Shown piece after piece: positions 14,893 through 23,528 of a stretch of 39,888 nt of DNA (position 1 is its first letter; every line of letters begins with the position of its first letter). Under the pieces are notes generated by a model. It saw only the letters and a list, made by a program, of their open reading frames with translations. It searched no databases and was not told the origin of the DNA. A program made the translations under genes and the position numbers. This DNA is from an uncultured Lachnospiraceae bacterium (GTDB taxonomy: Bacteria; Bacillota; Clostridia; Lachnospirales; Lachnospiraceae), in contig URUY01000030.1 in the NCBI GenBank assembly GCA_900551115.1, positions 1-39,888 of the forward strand, written 5' to 3'.

Positions 14893-16152
14893 ATGAAAAA
14901 GAAATTGGCAACACTGCTTACAGCAACTTTAATGACAGCAATGCTCCTTGCAGGATGCGGAGAGAAGGGTGCGGATGTGATTTCGGAGGATACTGCATCA
15001 AACACGCAGACAGAGGAATCACAGACAAAGGAAACAGAAAGCACAGAGAATCAGGAAGATGTTCAGGAAACCGTTGGTACGGATCAGGCGGCAGCAGATG
15101 AAGCAGCAGCTTTGATTGATGCGATTTATGTACAACAGAGAACAGATGATACAGATGCTCAGTGTGAAGCTGCAAAGGCTGCATGGGATGCGCTAACTGA
15201 CGAACAGAAAGCGTTAGTAGAAGGAGAAGAAGCTTCACCAGATTACTTCGGTTTGGATACCGGAGATGCATCGAAGGATGATCCTCGCAATCAGGATGAA
15301 ATTGGAGAAAATGAGCTTTTAGTAGTAAGCTTTGGAACCTCCTATAATGACAGCAGAGTGGCAGATATCAAGGGAATTGAAGATGCTCTTCAGGCGGCCA
15401 ATCCGGATTGGTCAGTAAGAAGGGCATTTACCGCACAGATTATTATTAATCATGTACAGGCTCGTGATGGCGAAAAGATTGACAATATGGAACAGGCATT
15501 GGAACGTGCGGTTGCAAACGGAGTGAAGAATCTGGTGGTTCAGCCTACTCATTTAATGCATGGTGCAGAGTATGATGAGTTAGTGGAAACCTTGGACGGA
15601 TATAAGGATAAATTTGAAACAGTTAAAATTGCAGAGCCGTTACTTGGTGAGGTTGGTTCGGATGCGACAGTTATTAATGAAGATAAGAAAGCAGTAGCTG
15701 AAATTCTTACTGCAGAGGCAGTAAAGGATGCCGGATACGAAAGCTTGGAAGCAGCTAAGGAAGATGGTGTAGCATATGTATTCATGGGACATGGTACTTT
15801 CCATACTGCGAAGGTATCCTACACCCAGATGCAGACGCAGATGAAGGAGCTTGGTTATGACAATGTATTTATCGGAACGGTAGAAGGAGACCCGGAGGAA
15901 ACCGCCTGTGAAGCAATTATTGAGGCGGCGTCTGAAGCGGGATACAAGAAAATTATTCTTCGTCCGTTGATGGTAGTAGCTGGCGACCATGCCAATAATG
16001 ATATGGCAGGAGCGGAAGAAGACTCATGGATGAGTATGTTTCAGGCTTCCGGAAAATTTGACAGCGTAGAGGTACAGATTACAGGACTTGGAAGCATTCC
16101 TGCAATTCAGGAACTTTATGTTGCCCATACAGCAGCAGTAATTAATGAGTAA
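14893..16152 (+). CDS. cbiK: Exported lipoprotein with CbiK-type cobaltochelatase domain
   Basis: This 419-residue protein starts at ATG 14893, after GGAGGA. It has a lipoprotein signal peptide ending in LLAGC, so Cys22 should be lipidated and the protein held outside the membrane. Residues about 25-65 are a Glu/Thr/Gln-rich linker, and about 70-115 a small helical module (ALIDAI to LTDEQKALVE). Residues about 135-415 form the CbiK sirohydrochlorin cobaltochelatase domain: LLVVSFGTSYNDSR, QPTHLMHGAEYDEL (His220, His223), FMGHGTFHTA (His300, His304), RPLMVVAGDHANNDM. The chelatase histidines are kept. Usual CbiK is a cytosolic protein of about 260 residues. Extracellular placement next to a transporter suggests cobalt or tetrapyrrole capture, or metal insertion outside the cell; that role is inferred. 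Confidence 0.85.
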   Translation: MKKKLATLLTATLMTAMLLAGCGEKGADVISEDTASNTQTEESQTKETESTENQEDVQETVGTDQAAADEAAALIDAIYVQQRTDDTDAQCEAAKAAWDALTDEQKALVEGEEASPDYFGLDTGDASKDDPRNQDEIGENELLVVSFGTSYNDSRVADIKGIEDALQAANPDWSVRRAFTAQIIINHVQARDGEKIDNMEQALERAVANGVKNLVVQPTHLMHGAEYDELVETLDGYKDKFETVKIAEPLLGEVGSDATVINEDKKAVAEILTAEAVKDAGYESLEAAKEDGVAYVFMGHGTFHTAKVSYTQMQTQMKELGYDNVFIGTVEGDPEETACEAIIEAASEAGYKKIILRPLMVVAGDHANNDMAGAEEDSWMSMFQASGKFDSVEVQITGLGSIPAIQELYVAHTAAVINE

Positions 16153-16178
16153 TAGACTTGGAAAGGCACAAAATCAGA

Positions 16179-17114
16179 ATGAAAAAAAGATATAGCAGTT
16201 TCATATGCATGGCAGCAATTTTCTGCCTGATGCTTGGCGGTTGTGGTGAAGCAAATCAAAAGAATGCTGCAGATAATGGGCAGCATGAAACAATTGTAAC
16301 CGGCGAGACAACAGAAACGCAGCCTGAAGTGGAAACAGAACAGGCGGAAGCCGAGGAAGCACAGACGCAGAAAACCGTATTGGAAGATGGTATCTATACT
16401 GTGGATTTTGATACAGACAGCGGCATGTTTCATGTAAGTGAAGCCTGTGACGGAAAGGGAACATTGACAGTCACGGACGGGGAAATGATGCTTCATATCT
16501 CACTTGCTTCTAAGAATATATTGAATCTCTTTCCTGGATTGGCAGAAGATGCAGAGAGAGAGGGAGCGGAGATTCTTGAGCCGACAATCGATACGGTTAC
16601 CTATAGTGACGGATTGACAGAAGAGGTATATGGATTTGATGTGCCGGTTCCGGTATTAGAAGATGAGTTTGATTTAGCACTGATAGGTAAAAAAGGAAAA
16701 TGGTATGATCATAAAGTAACTGTTTCTAATCCGGTAAAAGTAGAGAATGATGACAATGCTGACAAAAATAAAAATGATGCAACTACGGTTGAACTGGAAG
16801 ACGGTGAATATGCTATTGATGTAGTATTGGAGGGGGGAAGCGGCAGAGCAACCATATCTTCTCCGGCAGTATTGCTTGTCAAAGAGAGCAAGGCTTATGC
16901 ACAAATTGAGTGGAGCAGCTCGAATTATGATTATATGAAGATTGGAGAAGAAACCTATTACCCAATTAATACAGAAGGAAACTCTGTGTTTGAACTTCCG
17001 ATTAGTGTGTTCAATGAGAAAATAGCTGTTCTTGCAGATACGGTTGCAATGGGAACACCCCATGAGATCGAGTATACTTTAGAATTTGATTTAGATTCAG
17101 TAGAAAAGGAATAG
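16179..17114 (+). CDS. Lipoprotein with two NEAT-like domains
   Basis: This 311-residue lipoprotein has the lipobox LGGC at residues 19-22. A Glu/Thr/Gln-rich linker follows to about residue 70. Then come two beta-rich domains with similar layout: about 72-190 (DGIYTVDFDTDSGMF, ending HKVTVSNP) and about 207-307 (DGEYAIDVVLEGGSGRATIS, SSSNYDYMKIGEETYYP, HEIEYTLEFD). The second resembles the NEAT-type fold, with the SSNYDYM segment where NEAT domains contact haem. The first lacks that tyrosine pattern. Start ATG 16179 is preferred over TTG 16158. Placed between lipoprotein CbiK and the binding protein, it probably relays a tetrapyrrole, corrinoid or metal complex to the transporter; the ligand is unproven. 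Confidence 0.65.
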   Translation: MKKRYSSFICMAAIFCLMLGGCGEANQKNAADNGQHETIVTGETTETQPEVETEQAEAEEAQTQKTVLEDGIYTVDFDTDSGMFHVSEACDGKGTLTVTDGEMMLHISLASKNILNLFPGLAEDAEREGAEILEPTIDTVTYSDGLTEEVYGFDVPVPVLEDEFDLALIGKKGKWYDHKVTVSNPVKVENDDNADKNKNDATTVELEDGEYAIDVVLEGGSGRATISSPAVLLVKESKAYAQIEWSSSNYDYMKIGEETYYPINTEGNSVFELPISVFNEKIAVLADTVAMGTPHEIEYTLEFDLDSVEKE

Positions 17115-17118
17115 AACA

Positions 17119-18273
17119 ATGACAAAGAAAAAGTGGATTGTAAGTTTTCTTAGTCTGATGCTTATGACTTTGACGGTGTCTTGTGGCTTGCCACAAGACA
17201 CTGCCCAGTTGGCAGGAGAGCATGAAATCAGTCCGTCATTAACCTATGACTGTGAAATGGAACTGGATTATGCAGAAGAATTTACGGTGGATTATTATGA
17301 CGGCGGCTATGCTCTGATTACGATATCAGATGGCAGTCGTTTTTTGGTTGTACCAAAAGAAGCAGAGATACCCGAGCATTTGGAAGAAGATATTGTGATT
17401 TTGAAACAGCCGATTACGAATATTTATCTTGTTGCATCGGCAGTTATGGATATGTTTGTTTCTATGGAGACAGTGGAAAGCATTCGTCTTTCCGGCACCA
17501 AAGAAGATGGCTGGTATATAGAAGAAGCAAAGGAAGCTATGGCATCAGGAGAAATTGTTTATGCGGGAAAATACAATATGCCGGATTATGAAAGAATCTT
17601 AGATGCAAATTGCGGTCTTGCCATTGAATCAACTATGATTTTGCATTCTCCGGAGGTCAAAGAAAATTTAGAGAATTTTGGAATACCGGTATTAATTGAT
17701 CGCTCCAGTTATGAACAGCATCCCCTTGGAAGAACGGAGTGGGTAAAACTATATGGCGTATTATTGGGAAAAGAAAAGGAAGCAGAAGCAGCCTTTGCGC
17801 AGCAGAAAGTAGCATTAGAGTCCATTGTCAATGAAGAAACGCAGGAAAAAACAGTAGCATTCTTTTTTATTACTTCAAACGGAATGGTAAGTGTGCGTAA
17901 ATCCGGTGATTATGTGCCTAAGATGATTGAACTGGCAGGTGGTAAATATGTCTTTTCCGATTTGGGAGATGATACGGCATCCTCTTCGGTAAATATGCAG
18001 ATGGAAGAGTTCTATGCAACGGCAAAAGATGCAGATTATCTGGTTTATAACAGCACCATTGATGGAGGGGTATTGTCAAAAGAAGAACTTTTACAGAAAA
18101 GTCCCTTGTTAGAAGATTTTAAGGCGTTTGCAGAAGGGAATGTTTTCTGCACAACGCAGAATTTATATCAGGAATCGATGAATGCAGGCACTTTTATTCT
18201 TGATATGTACCAGATGCTGACAACGGAGGAAAGCGGGAATGAGACATTCAGCTATTTATTCAGACTGGAATAA
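17119..18273 (+). CDS. FecB/BtuF-like substrate-binding lipoprotein of an ABC importer
   Basis: This 384-residue protein has a lipoprotein signal peptide (lipobox TVSC, Cys22) like its two upstream neighbours. From about residue 55 it follows the class III periplasmic-binding fold: a strand FLVVPKEAEIPEHL, then PITNIYLVASAVMDMF, GIPVLIDRSSYEQHPLGRTE, a long spanning helix, then MIELAGGKYVFSDLG and DADYLVYNS. It should deliver its ligand to the permease encoded next. FecB-type proteins bind ferric siderophores, haem or cobalamin. The riboswitch argues for a corrinoid or its precursor. The 3' end overlaps the permease gene by 35 bases. Confidence 0.8.
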   Translation: MTKKKWIVSFLSLMLMTLTVSCGLPQDTAQLAGEHEISPSLTYDCEMELDYAEEFTVDYYDGGYALITISDGSRFLVVPKEAEIPEHLEEDIVILKQPITNIYLVASAVMDMFVSMETVESIRLSGTKEDGWYIEEAKEAMASGEIVYAGKYNMPDYERILDANCGLAIESTMILHSPEVKENLENFGIPVLIDRSSYEQHPLGRTEWVKLYGVLLGKEKEAEAAFAQQKVALESIVNEETQEKTVAFFFITSNGMVSVRKSGDYVPKMIELAGGKYVFSDLGDDTASSSVNMQMEEFYATAKDADYLVYNSTIDGGVLSKEELLQKSPLLEDFKAFAEGNVFCTTQNLYQESMNAGTFILDMYQMLTTEESGNETFSYLFRLE

Positions 18274-19288
18274 AAAAGAAAATCGTAAAAGAAAATATGT
18301 CCTCTTATTTGCAGGGCTGATTTTGGCTGTGTGTTTCTTTTTGTTTCTGAATATTATGGCAGGAAGTGTTTCTGTGCCATTTACTGAAGTCATAAAAAGC
18401 CTGACAGGGAAAAGCAGCGAAGAAACCTTTCGGAATATTGTCCTTCAGATTCGTTTTCCCCGTGCAATGGCTTCGATTATTTTAGGTGGAGCGCTGGCAT
18501 TGTCCGGTTATTTATTACAGACTTATTTTCATAATCCGATAGCAGGTCCTTTTGTGCTTGGAATCTCATCGGGAGCAAAACTGGCAGTTGCACTGGTTAT
18601 GGTATTTTTTCTTGGAAATGCCATAACAATAAGTTCTTTTTTTCTGATACTGGCAGCTTTTGCAGGAGCAATGCTCTCGATGGGTTTTGTGTTGATAATT
18701 GCAAAGAAACTGCGGCAGACAGCAATGCTGGTAGTGAGTGGTATCATGATTGGATATATCTGTTCGGCAGTTACAGATTTAATTGTCACTTTTGCTGAGG
18801 ATTCAGATATTGTGAATCTTCACAATTGGTCTATGGGGAGCTTTTCCGGGATTTCATGGGATAATATATTTGTTATGGCGGTTGTTGTATTTGCAACTGT
18901 AATTTTTGTTTTTCTGATGTCTAAACCGATTGCAGCATATCAGATGGGAGAAAGCTATGCGGAAAGCCTGGGTGTAAATATCCGTTTTTTCAGAATGGTA
19001 TTGGTACTGCTGTCCAGCCTGCTTTCAGCTTGTGTAACAGCATTTGCAGGTCCGGTATCATTTGTAGGAATTGCAGTTCCACAGATTATGAAAAGAATGT
19101 TTTATACAACGAAACCAATGCTCATGATACCGGCCTGTTTTTTGGGAGGAGCGGTGTGGTGTCTGTTCTGTGACTTACTGGCCCGTACTGTATTTGCGCC
19201 TACAGAATTGTCTATCAGTACAGTAACAGCGATTTTTGGAGTACCGGTGGTCATTTATGTGATGATACGTCAAAGAAAAGAAAGGTAG
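18239..19288 (+). CDS. BtuC/FecCD-family ABC permease
   Basis: This 349-residue integral membrane protein has about ten hydrophobic segments, normal for BtuC/FecD. Family motifs are LQIRFPRAMASIILGGALAL, LLQTYFHNPIAGPFVLGISS, the later FAGPVSFVGIAVPQIMKRMF coupling region, and FGVPVVIYVMIRQR near the end. ATG 18239 lies inside the end of the binding-protein gene and is preceded by GGAGGA at good spacing, so translation is probably coupled. A homodimer would form the import channel for the ligand caught by the upstream lipoproteins. Confidence 0.88.
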   Translation: MRHSAIYSDWNKKENRKRKYVLLFAGLILAVCFFLFLNIMAGSVSVPFTEVIKSLTGKSSEETFRNIVLQIRFPRAMASIILGGALALSGYLLQTYFHNPIAGPFVLGISSGAKLAVALVMVFFLGNAITISSFFLILAAFAGAMLSMGFVLIIAKKLRQTAMLVVSGIMIGYICSAVTDLIVTFAEDSDIVNLHNWSMGSFSGISWDNIFVMAVVVFATVIFVFLMSKPIAAYQMGESYAESLGVNIRFFRMVLVLLSSLLSACVTAFAGPVSFVGIAVPQIMKRMFYTTKPMLMIPACFLGGAVWCLFCDLLARTVFAPTELSISTVTAIFGVPVVIYVMIRQRKER

Positions 19289-19293
19289 AAGTT

Positions 19294-20397
19294 ATGCAGG
19301 CATATTTTTTTTCGACTCAGAATATGACCGTTGGTTATGACGGGATTCCTTTGATTAAAGATATTGACATAGAATTAAAAAAGGGTGAGATTCTCACTTT
19401 AATTGGACCGAATGGAGCAGGAAAGTCAACAATATTAAAAAGCATTATCGGTCAGCTCTCTCTGCTTGCAGGTACGGTTTTGGTGGAAGACGCCAGATTG
19501 GATGGAATTTCAGAAAAAGAACGTGCGAAAAAGGTATCTGTTGTGCTGACACAGCGGATACATCCGGAAATGATGACCTGTATGGAAGTGGTAGAGATGG
19601 GAAGATACCCGTATACAGGAAAACTTGGAATTTTATCAGAAGAAGACAAAAAAATAGTTTGGGAAACAATGGAGTTAGTCCATATCACTGATTTGGCAGA
19701 CAAAGAGTTTTTAACACTTAGTGACGGACAGAGGCAAAGAGTGATGCTTGCAAAGGCAATCGCCCAGGAACCCGAGATTCTGGTGCTGGACGAGCCTACA
19801 TCATTTTTAGATATTCGGTATAAATTAGAATTTCTATCCATTTTGCAGGAGATGACGAAGCATAAGAATCTGACAGTGATTATGTCTTTGCATGAATTAG
19901 ATATGGCAGAGCGCATTTCAGATAAAATCCTTTGTGTAAAAGGAGCGTATATAGAAAAGTTTGGAACGCCGGATACGATTTTTGTGTCTGGTTATATTCG
20001 CAAGCTGTATGGAATTACAATGGGTACATTTGACGAGTGTTCCGGTAATTTGGAGCTTCCTGAGGTAACTGGGAAACCGGAAGTGTTTGTAATAGCAGGA
20101 AATGGAAGCGGTACGCCGTTATTTCGCAGTTTACAGAGAAAAGGGGTGACCTTTGCAGCAGGTATTTTATGGGAGAATGACAGGGACACTGCCTGTGCAG
20201 AAGCGCTTGCCGTAAAGGTTATCAAAGAATCTGCTTTTTGCAGGATAAAGCCTGAAAAGGTAGAGATGGCAAAAAGAGAAATTGACAGGTGTAAAACGGT
20301 TATCTGTACACTTTCCGATTTTGGAGAATGGAATATGGAAAACGAAGAGCTTATGTTGTATGCAAAACAAAGAGGGAAATTAAGATGTCAAAAGTAA
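19294..20397 (+). CDS. BtuD/FecE-like ABC ATPase with extra C-terminal domain
   Basis: This 367-residue ATPase powers the preceding permease. Walker A is GPNGAGKST (about residue 38), the signature LSDGQRQRV (canonical LSGGQ has Gly where this has Asp), Walker B ILVLDEPTS, and the switch His is in MSLHEL. The ABC domain ends near residue 255. A further 110 residues follow (from VTGKPEVFVIAGNGSGTP), with an alpha/beta look: a glycine-rich start, GILWENDRDTACAEALAVKV, and a later CKTVICTLSDFGEWN. This extension is not part of standard BtuD (about 250 residues); its function is unknown. The 3' end overlaps cbiP by 13 bases, tying uptake to synthesis genes. Confidence 0.85.
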   Translation: MQAYFFSTQNMTVGYDGIPLIKDIDIELKKGEILTLIGPNGAGKSTILKSIIGQLSLLAGTVLVEDARLDGISEKERAKKVSVVLTQRIHPEMMTCMEVVEMGRYPYTGKLGILSEEDKKIVWETMELVHITDLADKEFLTLSDGQRQRVMLAKAIAQEPEILVLDEPTSFLDIRYKLEFLSILQEMTKHKNLTVIMSLHELDMAERISDKILCVKGAYIEKFGTPDTIFVSGYIRKLYGITMGTFDECSGNLELPEVTGKPEVFVIAGNGSGTPLFRSLQRKGVTFAAGILWENDRDTACAEALAVKVIKESAFCRIKPEKVEMAKREIDRCKTVICTLSDFGEWNMENEELMLYAKQRGKLRCQK

Positions 20398-21872
20398 TTA
20401 TGGTTCAGGGAACCATGTCTAATGCAGGAAAAAGCCTGCTCTGTGCAGGACTTTGTCGTATTTTTGCTCAGGATGGCTACCGGGTAGCACCTTTTAAATC
20501 ACAGAATATGGCATTGAATTCTTATATCACGGAAGAGGGGCTTGAAATGGGGAGGGCGCAGGTGATGCAGGCGGAGGCGGCGAAGATAAAGCCGCTTGTG
20601 TGCATGAACCCGATTCTTTTAAAACCAACAACGGATATGGGTTCACAGGTTATTGTGAATGGAGAAGTAATTGGCAATATGCCTGCAAAAGAATATTTTA
20701 AATATAAGAAAAACCTGATTCCGGAAATTAAAAAGGCATTTAAGAAGCTGGAAACCATGGTAGATATTATTGTGATAGAAGGGGCAGGCTCTCCGGCAGA
20801 AATCAATCTAAAGGAGAATGATATTGTCAATATGGGAATGGCAGAGCTTGTGGATGCTCCGGTTCTTTTGGTAGGGGATATAGACAGGGGTGGTGTGTTC
20901 GCGCAGCTTCTTGGCACACTAATGTTGCTTGAAGAAAAAGAAAGGGAACGTGTCAAAGGACTGGTTATCAATAAATTCCGTGGAGATAAAACCATTCTTG
21001 ATCCGGGTATTTCCATGATGGAAGAAAAGGGGAAGGTTCCGGTAACAGGAGTAATACCATATATGCAGTTGTCTTTGGAAGATGAGGACAGTCTGACGAG
21101 CAGATTTGAGAAAAAAGAAAAAGGTCTGATTGATTTAGCGGTGATACGATATCCGAGAATCTCCAATTTTACAGACTTTGATGTATTTGAACAGATCGAA
21201 GACGTGTCTGTGCGATATGTGACCACTGTTACAGAGCTTGGTAACCCGGATATGATTTTTCTTCCGGGAAGTAAGAATACAATGGGTGATTTGAAATGGA
21301 TGCGGTCAAACGGACTGGAAGCGGCAGTGAAGAAAAAGGCAGAGGATACGATTGTTTTTGGAATTTGCGGCGGTTATCAGATGCTGGGAAATAGAATTTC
21401 AGATTTAGATGGAGTAGAAGAAGGGGGAAGCCTTCGCGGAATGGAGCTTCTTCCAATCGAAACCACCTTGAAACAGGAAAAGGTCAGAACACAGAGAAAA
21501 ACTGCTTTGCAGAAAGTACAGGGAGAGCTTTCTGATTTAAACGGAAAAGAAGTGTTGGGATATGAAATTCATATGGGTGATACGGTAAGCTTAGAGAATG
21601 GAACGACAACACAAAAGGTTTCAGATAACCGGATAATCGTTTCCCATGGAAAGGTGTATGGAACTTATCTGCATGGCATTTTTGATGCAGAGGGAATTGC
21701 TTCTGTAATTGTTAAGAGACTGGCAGAAAAAAAAGGGCTGGTATGTGATACAAGTAAGCTGCTTTCCTATGCACAGTTTAAGGAAGCGCAGTATGATAAG
21801 CTGGCAGATACACTGCGGGAATATCTGGATATGGATTTTATATATGGTATACTGGGTGAAGCACGCATTTGA
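20385..21872 (+). CDS. cbiP: Cobyric acid synthase (amidotransferase)
   Basis: This 495-residue enzyme has the standard CobQ/CbiP length and plan. The N-terminal ATP-dependent domain starts with QGTMSNAGKSLLCAGLCRIF and contains APFKSQNMALNSYIT and VIEGAGSPAEINL. The C-terminal glutaminase-like domain has the nucleophile Cys in VFGICGGYQMLG and the late His in YGTYLHGIFD. It amidates side chains b, d, e and g of adenosylcobyrinic acid a,c-diamide with glutamine and ATP. ATG 20385 is chosen because the family begins here; an earlier frame start at 20328 would add residues with no counterpart. It overlaps the ATPase gene by 13 bases. Confidence 0.95.
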   Translation: MSKVIMVQGTMSNAGKSLLCAGLCRIFAQDGYRVAPFKSQNMALNSYITEEGLEMGRAQVMQAEAAKIKPLVCMNPILLKPTTDMGSQVIVNGEVIGNMPAKEYFKYKKNLIPEIKKAFKKLETMVDIIVIEGAGSPAEINLKENDIVNMGMAELVDAPVLLVGDIDRGGVFAQLLGTLMLLEEKERERVKGLVINKFRGDKTILDPGISMMEEKGKVPVTGVIPYMQLSLEDEDSLTSRFEKKEKGLIDLAVIRYPRISNFTDFDVFEQIEDVSVRYVTTVTELGNPDMIFLPGSKNTMGDLKWMRSNGLEAAVKKKAEDTIVFGICGGYQMLGNRISDLDGVEEGGSLRGMELLPIETTLKQEKVRTQRKTALQKVQGELSDLNGKEVLGYEIHMGDTVSLENGTTTQKVSDNRIIVSHGKVYGTYLHGIFDAEGIASVIVKRLAEKKGLVCDTSKLLSYAQFKEAQYDKLADTLREYLDMDFIYGILGEARI

Positions 21873-21919
21873 ATATCCGGGCTATAAAAGTATCTGGGAC
21901 AGAAGAAGAGGACGCTGTT

Positions 21920-22978
21920 ATGACAAGAAAAGAACTGGAACAATTAAAAATCGAGGTGCCATCCAAAGAAATATTCAGACAGATAAAAGCAGAATGGGAT
22001 CAAGTAGCGAAACCGTTAGACGGAATGGGAAGATTTGAAGAATTAACGGCACAGATTGGAGCAATTCTCGGAAATGTACATTTTGACATTCACAAAAAAG
22101 CGGTAGTTGTCATGTGTGCAGACAATGGTGTTGTAAAAGAGGGGATTAGCCAATCCGGGCAGGAGGTTACGGTAGCAGTGGCATCGGCGATGGGAAAAAA
22201 TGTAAGCTCTGTTGGAAGAATGGCAGCAAGTATTGGCGCAGAAGTGCTTCCGGTGGATATTGGAATTAATTATAAAGGTAACATAGAAGGGGTTTTGGAC
22301 AAAAAGATAGCATGTGGGACAAAGAATTTTAGAAAAGAGCCTGCAATGACGGAAACAGAAACGCTTGCGGCAATTCAGACAGGAATGGATATGGCAGCGT
22401 ATTGTAAGAAAATGGGATACCATTTGCTTGCAACCGGGGAAGTGGGGATTGGAAATACAACGACCAGCAGTGCGGTGGCGGCAGCACTGACCGGATGCCA
22501 GGTCAGTGAAATTACCGGACGGGGAGCGGGACTAAGTGATGAAGGACTGAAGGTTAAACGGCAGGTAATTGCGGAAGCATTGAAGAAGTACCAGTTTGAT
22601 AAAAGAGAAGTTTTTCGTATCCTGCAGACGGTGGGAGGCTTTGATATTGCAGGGATGGTGGGGGTGTTTATCGGTGGTGCGGTTTATCAGTTACCTGTAG
22701 TTATGGATGGCGTTATCAGTGTGGTGGCAGCATTTGTGGCAGAGGGATTAAAGCCGGGTGTCAGAAATTATCTGATACCTTCCCATAAGAGCAAAGAACC
22801 TGCAGCGGAAATGATGCTGAAGGAATTGGGAATCAAACCGGTAATAGATGCGTCCTTAGCCCTCGGGGAGGGTACCGGAGCGGTTATGATGTTTACACTT
22901 CTTGATATGGCAATGGCACTTTTAGAGAAAAAGACATTGTTTTCGGATATCAAGGTAGAACAGTATCAGAGATTTTAG
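21920..22978 (+). CDS. cobT: Nicotinate-nucleotide:dimethylbenzimidazole phosphoribosyltransferase
   Basis: This 352-residue enzyme activates the lower ligand base to its alpha-ribotide. Motifs are KPLDGMGRFEELTAQIG, VVMCADNGVVKEGISQSG, the substrate loop TGEVGIGNTTTSSAVAAAL, and the catalytic Glu in ALGEGTGAVMM near the C-terminus. ATG 21920 is chosen, with GAAGAGGA just upstream and the usual family length. A TTG at 21869 would add 17 residues of unlikely sequence. The actual base may be dimethylbenzimidazole, adenine or another; no bluB or bza genes are in the window, so the lower ligand cannot be predicted. Confidence 0.95.
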   Translation: MTRKELEQLKIEVPSKEIFRQIKAEWDQVAKPLDGMGRFEELTAQIGAILGNVHFDIHKKAVVVMCADNGVVKEGISQSGQEVTVAVASAMGKNVSSVGRMAASIGAEVLPVDIGINYKGNIEGVLDKKIACGTKNFRKEPAMTETETLAAIQTGMDMAAYCKKMGYHLLATGEVGIGNTTTSSAVAAALTGCQVSEITGRGAGLSDEGLKVKRQVIAEALKKYQFDKREVFRILQTVGGFDIAGMVGVFIGGAVYQLPVVMDGVISVVAAFVAEGLKPGVRNYLIPSHKSKEPAAEMMLKELGIKPVIDASLALGEGTGAVMMFTLLDMAMALLEKKTLFSDIKVEQYQRF

Positions 22979-22988
22979 AGGAGTAACA

Positions 22989-23525
22989 ATGGTTACATTA
23001 GTAATTGGCGGAAGTGGCAGTGGAAAGTCTGCGTATGCAGAAACACTTATGTGTGAAAATTCAGATGTTAAAAATAAATACTATCTTGCAACGATGCAGA
23101 TTTATGATGAAGATGGAAAAAGAAAAGTAGAGCGTCACAAAAAGCTTCGTCAGGGGAAAGGATTTTTAACGATTGAGCAGCCAAGGGATATAGAGCGGGC
23201 TGTTCCCCAAATGGAAACAGGGGCAAATGCAGCGTTATTGGAATGTATGTCTAATCTGGCAGCAAATGAAATGTTTAGAGAAAAAATCCTTCCGGCAGGT
23301 CAGGTGGTAAAAAAGATTTTAACAGGTATGTCAGAACTCCAAAAGGAAGTAAAGCATCTTATCATTGTGACAAATAACGTGTTTGAAGATGGAATTATTT
23401 ACGATGACGGAACGATGGAATATTTGAAAGCGTTGGCAGAGATTAACAGAGAACTTGCCCAAAAGGCAGATAAGATAGTGGAAGTGGTAGTTGGTCTGCC
23501 AATTGTGATAAAAGGAGAGAATTAA
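22989..23525 (+). CDS. cobU: Adenosylcobinamide kinase / adenosylcobinamide-phosphate guanylyltransferase
   Basis: This 178-residue protein has normal CobU length. The P-loop GGSGSGKSAYAE is at residues 7-18. The guanylylated His lies in VERHKKLRQGKGF (CobU His46 region). The C-terminal part has IIVTNNVFEDG and ends KIVEVVVGLPIVIKG. It phosphorylates adenosylcobinamide and then attaches GMP in the nucleotide-loop pathway. The segment IYDDGTMEYLKALAEIN in place of the more usual GxGIVP region is unusual. That region instead appears in the second CobU-like gene downstream. GAGGAG precedes ATG 22989. Confidence 0.9.
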   Translation: MVTLVIGGSGSGKSAYAETLMCENSDVKNKYYLATMQIYDEDGKRKVERHKKLRQGKGFLTIEQPRDIERAVPQMETGANAALLECMSNLAANEMFREKILPAGQVVKKILTGMSELQKEVKHLIIVTNNVFEDGIIYDDGTMEYLKALAEINRELAQKADKIVEVVVGLPIVIKGEN

Positions 23526-23528
23526 CAG

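Noticed and set aside
15549..15785. Antisense frames inside the cobalamin genes, such as this one
   Set aside because: Many such frames occur opposite real genes with clear motifs. They have no ribosome sites and follow from codon bias on the coding strand.
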